Source: Planctomycetales bacterium (GTDB lineage Bacteria; Planctomycetota; Planctomycetia; Isosphaerales; Isosphaeraceae). From it: DNA of 12,310 nucleotides. A program made the position numbers and the translations under genes. The notes under the pieces are model-generated. The model had not been told where the DNA came from. It saw only the letters and a program-made list of their open reading frames with translations, and searched no databases. Location of the stretch: the NCBI GenBank assembly GCA_027451455.1, contig DAIDJI010000081.1:1-12310 (forward strand), in the 5' to 3' direction. How positions within the stretch are numbered: position 1 is the stretch's first letter; each line of letters opens with the position of its first letter. Of this stretch, positions 6,532-12,310 are shown piece after piece.

Positions 6532-6669
6532 TCCGGCCACAACCTCACCGCCTACGACGCCGCTTATCTGGAGCTAGCCATCCGCCGCAGACTGCCGCTG
6601 GCGACCAGCGACGGAAAGCTCAAGATCGCTGCGCAAACCGTCGGCGTCGCCTTGTTCGATGTGTCTTGA
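6532..6669 (+). pseudogene. C-terminal remnant of a PIN-domain (VapC-like) toxin
   Basis: In phase with 6532 the sequence reads SGHNLTAYDAAYLELAIRR, then LPLATSDGKL, then AAQTVGVALFDVS and a TGA at 6667-6669, about 45 residues. This is the typical end of VapC-type PIN ribonucleases. The Asp of LTAYDAAYLELA is the third conserved acidic active-site position, and the Asp of LATSDGKL the fourth. The N-terminal half, with the first DxS motif and second acidic residue, is missing, there is no start codon, and no antitoxin gene is adjacent. Similarity begins right where the AT-rich palindrome ends, suggesting truncation by insertion or deletion there. It is inactive as it stands. Confidence 0.75.
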
Positions 6670-6680
6670 TCCCTGCTTTC

Positions 6681-6715
6681 CCTCCCCGGCCTCGCCAGGG
6701 GCGAGGTTGGGGAGG
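6681..6715. repeat. GC-rich 35-nt hairpin repeat
   Basis: CCTCCCCGGCCTCGCC (6681-6696), loop AGG, and GGCGAGGTTGGGGAGG (6700-6715) pair along all 16 positions, counting two adjacent G-U pairs in RNA. It starts 12 bases after the toxin remnant's stop. It resembles the compact palindromes dispersed between genes in planctomycete genomes. It has no T-tract, so it is not a standard terminator. Confidence 0.55.
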
Positions 6716-6868
6716 CTGCGCGCCGCGGTCGCCAACCCAAAACCCGCATGGCAGTCCTTTTTCTCTGCCGTCCCCTTTCTGCTCTCCGATCCAATATATA
6801 GGATGCCAGGAAGTGCGGGAGCACGCACTCATCGGGACGAGATGCGGACGACGATGAGGGCGGGAAGC

Positions 6869-7138
6869 ATGATAGATGGTTTATACCAACTCTGCGGCGA
6901 ACTTCGTCCTCTGGAAGACAGCCACGTCTGGCCGAAGTTCGCATACAAGCGAAACGCGACCGATCCCGGCGGTGGCGGCCGGTTTGTTGATTTTCATGAG
7001 CAAGCGATCAGACGGGAGACGGGGGCACAGCAAGTTGACCCGGCACAGGGTCCTCTACGAGAGTTGTCGATATTCCGTATGGCCCCTGGTAATGTGGAAT
7101 CCCAGGTCGGCGGAGCGTGGGGAGACCGGCATCGATGA
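6869..7138 (+). pseudogene. Truncated ORF resembling the N-terminus of an HNH-like/zinc-binding protein
   Basis: ATG 6869, with a GA-rich stretch (GAGGGCGGGAAG) upstream, starts 89 codons. Residues 5-40 read LYQLCGELRPLEDSHVWPKF, then AYKR and GGGGRFVDFHEQAI. A CxxCG-x-x-RxLxxSHxxPKFxYK opening is known from a group of uncharacterised bacterial proteins with HNH-like metal-binding features. The first Cys expected three residues before Cys9 is Tyr6 here (TAC, one base from TGC). After about residue 46 the sequence becomes unlike a conserved protein, and the downstream CxxC pair such proteins carry is absent. I read it as the stub of a larger gene. The family assignment is tentative. Confidence 0.4.
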
Positions 7139-7219
7139 AGGCCGCTTCGACTTGAAGAAGCGCCCTTCCTGGTCCCTCCAACTTCGCTGGGCCGATTCCA
7201 CTTTCACCAGGACTCGCCC

Positions 7220-9358
7220 ATGCGACGGCTCGCCGTCTTGTTCCTCGCACTGGCCTTCGCAAGTCTCCCCGCCGTCGCGGGTCCGCCGGACTGGCTCGTG
7301 GATCCGTCCTCGTTCCGGGCGACCGTCCAGGAAGCGCCTTCCCGGAAGGAACTGGTCCTCTCCAACGGTCTGGCGAGGCGCGTGATCCGATTGGTCCCGG
7401 CCGCGGGCACGGTCGCGATCGAGGATCTGACAACCGGAGAGCATCTGCTGCGGGCCGTCGGTCCAGAGGCTCGGGTCGAGCTCGATGGCAAGCCGTTCGC
7501 CATCGGCGGGCTGACCGGGCAGCCGGTCAAGAATTACCTCAAGGACGAGTGGCTCGACACCCTGAAGCCCGATCCGGACGCCTACCGGTTTGTCTCCTGG
7601 TCGGAAGGGCCAATCGAAACCCGGCTCGCCTGGAAAAAGCATCCCGAATGGCTCTCGCGTGACCTCCCCTGGCCGCCTCCCGGGCGCCACGTGCGGATGA
7701 ATTATGTCCCTCCGAAACCAGGTCTGCCCGAGATCGAGGTTCATTACGAGATTTACGACGGATTACCGCTCTTTTCGAAGTGGCTCGTCGTCCGCAACAC
7801 GTCCCCGAAGCCGGTGCAGGTCTCGGGATTCACGGCCGAGGAACTGCGGCTCGCCGAGCCCGAATCGGCCGTGGATGACACGCCCGACCAGGAGCGTCCC
7901 AACATCTGGGTCGAGACCGATTACGCCTTCCTCGCGATGAACGGCGCCCATGCCGCTCGACAGAGCGTCACCCTCGGCCCCGACCCCGACTATCCGACCC
8001 AGGTCAACTACAGTCGGACGACCCGTTGCCTGCTCCGCGCGGCTCCCCCAATCGGCCCAGATCAACGGATCGCTCCCAGGGAAACCTTCGAATCCTTCCG
8101 CGTCTTCGAACTGCTCACCGGCGCCACCGACCGGGAGCGCCGGGGACTCGCGATCCGTCGGATGTACCGGACACTGGCCCCCTGGTCGTCCGAAAATCCG
8201 TTGATGTTCCACGTCCGGAGCGCCCGTCCGGACGATCTGCGGACCGCGATCACGCAGGCTTCCGATGTCGGCTTCGAGCTGCTCATCATGACATTCGGCA
8301 GCGGCTTCCAGTTCGAGAGTCGCGACCCCGCCTATCGGGCGAAGTACCGGGGACTCGTCGAGGAAGCCCGAGCGCGCGGCCTGGCGCTGGGCGGATACTC
8401 GCTGCTGGCCTCGCGAGCCGCCGCGACCCCGGCCGACAATACCCAGGGCGTCCCCGCTCGGTTCGGCGTGATGCCCTGCCTCGGGGCCCGATGGGGGATC
8501 GACTACCTGGCCCAGCTCCGTTCGTTCATCGGCGAGGCCGGACTGGGAGTTCTGGAGCACGACGGCTCCTATCCGGGCGACCTCTGCAAGGCGGCCAACC
8601 ATCCCGGTCACAAGGGACTGGCCGACTCGCAGTGGGTCCAGTGGCGCGCGATCACCGACCTCTACCGGTGGTGCCGTTCCCAGGGCGTCTTCCTCAACGT
8701 CCCCGACTGGTACTTCCTCAACGGCTCGAACAAGACCGGGATGGGCTATCGAGAGACCAACTGGTCCCTTCCGCGCGCCGAGCAGGAGATCATCGAGCGC
8801 CAGAACATTTACGACGGGACCTGGACCAAGACGCCGTCGATGGGCTGGATGTTCGTTCCGCTTACGGAGTACCAGGGTGGGGGCGCCGCGGCCACGATCG
8901 AACCGCTCGACGCCAACCGCGACCATTACGAGGCCCGCCTCGCCAACCTCCTCGGCGCGGGGGTTCAGGCGTGCTATCGAGGTCCCCGCCTCTACGACAC
9001 GCCGGCGACCCGTGCCGTCGTCCAGCGATGGGTCGCCTTCTACAAGGCCCACCGTCGGATTCTCGACAGCGACCTGATCCACCTCCGGCGTGCCAACGGC
9101 CGCGACTGGGACGGCTGGCTCCACGTCGACCCGCAAGGCCAGGAAAAAGCTCTCGCCTTCCTGTACAACCCGCTCAACGAAGCGATCGAGCGGACGATCC
9201 GCTTTCCGCTCCACTACGCCGGCCTCTCGGGGTCGGCGAAGGTGTCCATTGACGGGCGATCTCCGACCCCTGTGACCCTCGGCGCCGACGAGTCGGTCAC
9301 GATGAAGATCGCGATCCCGGCCCGGAGCCGGACCTGGGTTTTGTTCACGGCGCCCTGA
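7220..9358 (+). CDS. Secreted glycoside hydrolase candidate, Clan GH-D (GH36-like)
   Basis: A 712-residue protein with a signal peptide (MRRLAVLFLALAFASLPAVA, cut near residue 20), so probably periplasmic or exported. Residues 40-300 form a beta-rich N-terminal region with EIEVHYEIYDGLPLFSKWLV, like the super-sandwich of GH36 enzymes. Residues about 325-620 look like a (beta/alpha)8 barrel, with LGVLEHDGSYPGD around Asp448 as the likely nucleophile strand, then HPGHKGLADSQW, FLNVPDWYFLNGSNK, MGYRETNWSLPRAEQEII, NIYDGTWTKTPSMGWMFVPL and YQGGGAAATIEPL. A small beta domain ends the protein (about 640-712). The conserved block is that of a poorly characterised alpha-galactosidase-like group. I cannot assign the acid/base residue or the sugar. 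AGGA lies eight bases before the ATG. It is convergent with the propeller gene, stop codons 5 bp apart. Confidence 0.8.
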   Translation: MRRLAVLFLALAFASLPAVAGPPDWLVDPSSFRATVQEAPSRKELVLSNGLARRVIRLVPAAGTVAIEDLTTGEHLLRAVGPEARVELDGKPFAIGGLTGQPVKNYLKDEWLDTLKPDPDAYRFVSWSEGPIETRLAWKKHPEWLSRDLPWPPPGRHVRMNYVPPKPGLPEIEVHYEIYDGLPLFSKWLVVRNTSPKPVQVSGFTAEELRLAEPESAVDDTPDQERPNIWVETDYAFLAMNGAHAARQSVTLGPDPDYPTQVNYSRTTRCLLRAAPPIGPDQRIAPRETFESFRVFELLTGATDRERRGLAIRRMYRTLAPWSSENPLMFHVRSARPDDLRTAITQASDVGFELLIMTFGSGFQFESRDPAYRAKYRGLVEEARARGLALGGYSLLASRAAATPADNTQGVPARFGVMPCLGARWGIDYLAQLRSFIGEAGLGVLEHDGSYPGDLCKAANHPGHKGLADSQWVQWRAITDLYRWCRSQGVFLNVPDWYFLNGSNKTGMGYRETNWSLPRAEQEIIERQNIYDGTWTKTPSMGWMFVPLTEYQGGGAAATIEPLDANRDHYEARLANLLGAGVQACYRGPRLYDTPATRAVVQRWVAFYKAHRRILDSDLIHLRRANGRDWDGWLHVDPQGQEKALAFLYNPLNEAIERTIRFPLHYAGLSGSAKVSIDGRSPTPVTLGADESVTMKIAIPARSRTWVLFTAP

Positions 9359-9363
9359 GCCGC

Positions 9364-11124
9364 TTATCGCGGGACCAGACGAAGATAATCGATGCCGACC
9401 ATGTAAGCCCTGGCGGCCGATGGGTTGGCCCCTGTGATCGCAAGAGCGAGCCGGTGCGTCCCCGCCTCGAGCGGGCCGGTGGTTAGCGTGAACTCACCGG
9501 AGGCCATCACATCCGGGTAGCTATACAGATCCAGAGGCTTACCGGCGGGCTGACCGTCGAGGAAGGGCTGGACGGTCGCATAATCGCGAGCCATCGTGAA
9601 GGCGGCCCGGACCTCGTATCGGCCCGACGTCGGCACGTCGAAGAATAGTTCCAGCCGATCGCCGGGCTTGCCGCCGCTCCAGAAGAGTTGCGCGTCACCG
9701 CTCCATCGACCGGCCAGGAAACCGGCCATCGGCTGCGTCCCGGTCTGGCCCGATCTCGCCTTCACGACCGTGAGGGCCTCGGCCTCGATCGCTCCCCGAA
9801 CGCGCCCGGTCGCCCTGTCGAAGTGTCCTTCGGCCCCGCGCACCGGGGGCTTCACCTCGGCATGCACGACCTTCGGCTGCGCCGCCTCCCAGCGTGTTTT
9901 GTCCACCGCCTCGCGATGTTGAATCAGAACGTGGGCTCCCTTCATGCCGCCGCTGGCGATGTCCGGCAGGCCGTCGCCGTTGATGTCCGTTACGACCAGT
10001 TGCCGGCCGATCCCCGATTCGCCGTCGGCCTTGTAGGGAATCCAGTCCACGCCCTCGGGTGTCCGCCTGAGCCGGAACCAGTACACCACCGCGCCGGCGT
10101 CCCACATCGGACTGGCCTTGTGGTGCGAGTAATACGTCTTGCCGGTGACGATGTCCTTCAACCCGTCGCCGTCGATATCGGCCAGGCTGACCGAATGAAG
10201 CTCGCTGAAGACAAGCCCATAACGATTCTGCTCGGGCCGATCTCCCATGATGAGATGCTGTCGGAAGCGCGCCTGGCCACCCTCGCTCACCTGCTCGTAC
10301 CAGGCCAGGCCGAAATCGTGGGCGGCGAGGCTGGTGATCACGTCGTTATCGCCGTCGCCGTCCATATCGTAGGCGAACAGGTCCGCGCCGCCGATCGGAC
10401 AGAACGGGACCGCGTGAAACGTCCAGATTTCCGCCTGATCGAGCGAGGCGGGCTGCTCGAACCAGCCGTCCTTCATCAGGACGTCCAGCCGGCCGTCGCT
10501 GTTGACATCGCCCACGCCGAGGCCATGACCGAACGGGACGGGAGCCACCTTTTTCGAGATCGGGTGGAACGTCCACGCCGCGAACGGCTTCTCGGGATCG
10601 ATGGTTGCATAACCGAAGAAGCCATCGAGCGTGCAGACGAGCTCGGGCCGCCCATCGCCCACGAGGTTCGTGAATTGCGGCGACTCGTTGCAGACGTGCG
10701 GAAACACCTCGTGTCGGGTCCAGTGGGCGGAGTGTCCCTCAGCGCGAGGGTTTTCATAGACAAAGCCCGGCGTGCCGGGGAAGCCGGCGGTCAGGATATC
10801 GTTCCAGCCGTCGCCGTTGACGTCGTACACCCAGGCGAAAAAGTGATTGGCGTATCCCTCGCGGTTCTGGGGCTTCGGCGAGTAAATCTCGTGCTTCGCC
10901 TCAAACTTCGGCCCCTCGAACCAGTACGGGCCGTAAACCAGATCGGCATGACCGTCCCGGTTCAGGTCGCCGACACCGAGGCCTTCGGAGTAATACACAT
11001 CCGTGACCTGCTGGCGCGTGAACGTCTGAAGAACGTAAGTCTGAGCATGCGCCAGCCCGCCCGACGACGTGGCCAGCGCTCCCAGCAACGCCAGTGAGAC
11101 AGACCAGGTTTTTTGGCGAATCAC
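9364..11124 (-). CDS. Secreted FG-GAP/VCBS seven-repeat propeller protein with C-terminal carbohydrate-binding-like domain
   Basis: The start is taken as GTG at 11124: AAGGGA lies eight bases upstream and the residues after it form a signal peptide (MIRQKTWSVSLALLGALATS, cut near AHA-QT). Longer in-phase starts add non-signal sequence. The 586-residue product has seven FG-GAP repeats with Ca-binding DxDxDG-type loops at about residues 52 (GDLNRDG), 101 (DVNGDG), 155 (VGDGRPE), 206 (DVNSDG), 253 (DMDGDGD), 316 (DIDGDG) and 380 (DINGDG), enough for one seven-bladed integrin-like propeller. Residues 444-586 form a beta-sandwich (GDAQLFWSGGKPGDRLELFF, then FTMARDYATVQPFLDG and MVGIDYLRLVPR) like domains attached to secreted glycan-active proteins. 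No enzymatic motif is seen, so a surface or periplasmic binding role is likely. It converges on the hydrolase gene. Confidence 0.9.
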   Translation of the reverse strand: MIRQKTWSVSLALLGALATSSGGLAHAQTYVLQTFTRQQVTDVYYSEGLGVGDLNRDGHADLVYGPYWFEGPKFEAKHEIYSPKPQNREGYANHFFAWVYDVNGDGWNDILTAGFPGTPGFVYENPRAEGHSAHWTRHEVFPHVCNESPQFTNLVGDGRPELVCTLDGFFGYATIDPEKPFAAWTFHPISKKVAPVPFGHGLGVGDVNSDGRLDVLMKDGWFEQPASLDQAEIWTFHAVPFCPIGGADLFAYDMDGDGDNDVITSLAAHDFGLAWYEQVSEGGQARFRQHLIMGDRPEQNRYGLVFSELHSVSLADIDGDGLKDIVTGKTYYSHHKASPMWDAGAVVYWFRLRRTPEGVDWIPYKADGESGIGRQLVVTDINGDGLPDIASGGMKGAHVLIQHREAVDKTRWEAAQPKVVHAEVKPPVRGAEGHFDRATGRVRGAIEAEALTVVKARSGQTGTQPMAGFLAGRWSGDAQLFWSGGKPGDRLELFFDVPTSGRYEVRAAFTMARDYATVQPFLDGQPAGKPLDLYSYPDVMASGEFTLTTGPLEAGTHRLALAITGANPSAARAYMVGIDYLRLVPR

Positions 11125-11189
11125 GATGTTGGTCCCTTCAAGCCCAAGGGCCACGAATCGACCGGGGCGGGTGGAGCACCTGGGGCCCG

Positions 11190-11218
11190 AGCATAACATC
11201 CGATCGTGGTGCGGCCAA
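11190..11218 (-). promoter_or_regulatory. Candidate promoter for the propeller gene
   Basis: On the minus strand TTGGCC (11218-11213), a 17-base spacer and TATGCT (11195-11190), each 4/6 to consensus at ideal spacing. Transcription would start near 11183, giving a leader of about 60 bases before GTG 11124. Confidence 0.45.
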
Positions 11219-11245
11219 GACTCTGGCGCTTCGGCCACCAGCGCC

Positions 11246-11274
11246 TGGTCACCGACCATCGCGATCGTTACAAT
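11246..11274 (+). promoter_or_regulatory. Candidate promoter for the FHA gene
   Basis: TGGTCA (11246-11251), a 17-base spacer and TACAAT (11269-11274), 4/6 and 5/6 to consensus. It lies back to back with the minus-strand promoter 28 bases away. The predicted start near 11281 leaves a leader of about 75 bases before ATG 11355. Confidence 0.4.
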
Positions 11275-11354
11275 ACCACCCCAGGAGAGCGGCGACGATC
11301 GACGATGATGGTGGAATCCGCTCGCGCTGGTTGTCCTGGCCTGGGGGCTCGGCC

Positions 11355-11750
11355 ATGTTCGCGCGGCTGGTGGCGCTCGATGCCGGTCCGGATATCGTGC
11401 TCGACCGCACCACGACCGTGGTCGGCCGGCACCCGGCCTGTGACCTTCGCCTCGACTTCCCGAGGGTCTCCCGGCATCATTGCTGCCTGACCCTTGAGTC
11501 GGGCGCCCTCTGGGTGAAGGACCTCGGCAGTACCAACGGCGTTCGGATCAACGGTCGGCTGGTCGAGTCGGGTCGCCTCGACGACGGCGACGAGCTCTCC
11601 ATCGCCAACCTCCGATACCGGATGCAGGTCGGGCCGCTGCTCGCCCGGCTCTTCCCGATCCGTCCGCCTTCCGATTCGGCCCACCCCTCCGATCCCGACT
11701 GGCGATGGGTCCGCCGGGCCGACTGGGACCTCGGCCCGCTCGACGACTGA
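11355..11750 (+). CDS. FHA-domain protein
   Basis: A 131-residue cytoplasmic protein that is almost entirely one forkhead-associated domain, a phosphothreonine-binding module. The diagnostic residues are present: Gly24-Arg25 in VVGRHPACDLRL, Ser39-Arg40-His41-His42 in VSRHHC, and Asn61 with Gly62 in DLGSTNGVRINGR, followed by LDDGDELSIANLRYRMQV. The last 40 residues (Pro/Trp/Asp-rich, ending DWDLGPLDD) are variable and probably disordered. The ATG follows a GGGGG stretch about seven bases upstream; ATGs near 11305 are out of phase. Such stand-alone FHA proteins read Ser/Thr-kinase phosphorylation, and a kinase fragment lies at the far left of the window, though 11 kb away and with no shown link. 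It is convergent with the histidine kinase gene. Confidence 0.92.
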   Translation: MFARLVALDAGPDIVLDRTTTVVGRHPACDLRLDFPRVSRHHCCLTLESGALWVKDLGSTNGVRINGRLVESGRLDDGDELSIANLRYRMQVGPLLARLFPIRPPSDSAHPSDPDWRWVRRADWDLGPLDD

Positions 11751-12037
11751 GAACTTCCGGCGGGATGGATCGTGCAACGCTGCGCCAGGAGTCCTGTCGG
11801 GTAGATTCCGCCCACCGAGGAAAGCCAATCGAACCCGGGATTCCCAGACGGGCGATCGCTCCACCCGGTGCGCAAAGCCTACCTGAGCATGCCGGGCGCA
11901 ACCCCGGAGGTCGTCACGCCTGAGGAAAATCCTTGCAGGTCAAGTACCTGAGATTCTTCTCTGTTGAATCTGGAACCTTCCATCTGGATTCCAAAATCCC
12001 ATGCCTTCACATTCTTCGATCGAGGCGAGCCGCCGGC

Positions 12038-12310
12038 TCAATCGATCATCGTGAGCCCCTCGGCGACCGTGCCGACCTCTCGGCCACGCGACATCGGCAG
12101 TTCCAGGATGAACTGCGCCCCCTGCCCCAGGCTCGACTTCACCACGATCCGACCGCCATGCTCCCGGATGATCTTCTGCGAGACCGGCAGTCCCAGGCCC
12201 GTCCCGCTTGACCCCTTCGACGAGGCGAAGATCTGGAAGATCGACGGGATCTCGGCCTCGTCGATACCCGGACCATTGTCCGCGACGATGATCCGGGCCG
12301 TTTTCTCGTC
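12038..12310 (-). CDS. Sensor histidine kinase, C-terminal ATPase fragment (runs off the window)
   Basis: The last 90 residues of a GHKL-type histidine kinase, which autophosphorylates a His and passes the phosphate to a response regulator. Visible motifs in order: G1 box DNGPGI (about residues 11-16), the F-box region IPSIFQIFASSKG (26-38), G2 box GTGLGLPVSQKII (41-53), then HGGRIVVKSSLGQGAQFILELP, the closing strands of the HATPase domain, and a 17-residue tail. FASSKGSSGTGLGL is the NtrB/atypical-kinase pattern common in planctomycetes. The His-containing dimerisation domain, N box and any sensor lie beyond the right edge, so signal and partner are unknown. It ends convergent with the FHA gene, 287 bases apart. 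Confidence 0.93.
   Translation of the reverse strand, partial: DEKTARIIVADNGPGIDEAEIPSIFQIFASSKGSSGTGLGLPVSQKIIREHGGRIVVKSSLGQGAQFILELPMSRGREVGTVAEGLTMID

Noticed and set aside
7763..9214. Long open frame antisense to the hydrolase
   Set aside because: A by-product of codon bias in the hydrolase gene; no domain or ribosome site.
9688..11097. Long open frame antisense to the propeller gene
   Set aside because: Repeats such as AVAVDI are the complement of the Ca-binding repeats; the minus strand has the signal peptide and motifs.
11125..11259. Longer propeller protein starting at 11259
   Set aside because: It would bury the signal peptide 45 residues in. GTG 11124 has its own ribosome site, and the promoter candidate lies inside the longer version.
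11094..11354. Longer FHA protein starting at 11094
   Set aside because: The extension overlaps the propeller gene's start and both promoters, and has no domain-like sequence.
11932..12000. Short dyads (CAGGT/ACCTG; repeated TCTGGA) between the FHA and histidine kinase genes
   Set aside because: Five-base arms without T-tracts are too weak to call a terminator or operator.

Overview
The window looks like chromosome of a GC-rich planctomycete, most likely in or near Isosphaeraceae. That placement is inferred from gene content and style, not from a marker gene: a Ser/Thr kinase N-lobe of the planctomycete type, an ECF sigma factor with an acidic tail, a small FHA protein, a DUF2079 membrane protein, a secreted propeller protein with a C-terminal beta-sandwich domain, a Clan GH-D-like hydrolase, and long poorly coding spacers with GC-rich hairpins. 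No tRNA, rRNA, CRISPR array, complete IS or phage gene is visible.

Layout. Left edge, minus strand: an HpcH/HpaI-type aldolase (727 to 74) whose reading frame runs at its 3' end into sequence that, in another frame, encodes the start of a protein kinase (152 to 1, cut by the window). A 413-bp spacer separates it from a divergent 2-hydroxyacid dehydrogenase (1141-2118). From 2213 to about 2576 lie remnants of an AAA15-type ATPase, broken by an in-frame stop, and perhaps of its RloB-like partner. A DUF2079 polytopic membrane protein follows (2653-4173). About 1.3 kb with at most one doubtful ORF leads to an ECF sigma factor (5456-6136), which ends in a strong hairpin.

Positions 6174-7219 are a junk-like strip. 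It holds a 32-codon ORF stub, an AT-rich palindrome, the C-terminal part of a PIN-domain (VapC-like) toxin, a GC-rich 35-nt hairpin, and a short ORF resembling the start of an HNH-like/zinc-binding protein. Next come two secreted proteins arranged tail to tail with 5 bp between stop codons: a 712-aa Clan GH-D (GH36-like) glycoside-hydrolase candidate (7220-9358, +) and a seven-repeat FG-GAP/VCBS propeller protein with a carbohydrate-binding-like C-terminal domain (11124-9364, -). Back-to-back promoters appear to serve the propeller gene and a divergent FHA-domain protein (11355-11750, +). The right edge carries the C-terminal ATPase of a sensor histidine kinase (12310 to 12038, -).

How they fit together: the hydrolase and propeller protein are plausibly both exported and glycan-related, but they are convergent and so not one operon. 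The aldolase and dehydrogenase are divergent and could share 2-oxo/2-hydroxyacid metabolism. The kinase, FHA, sigma-factor and histidine-kinase genes are signalling parts with no evident shared circuit here. I do not see an intact new system. The most unusual signals are the gene remnants (AAA15/RloB-like, PIN, HNH-like), the aldolase-kinase junction, and the poorly characterised hydrolase.
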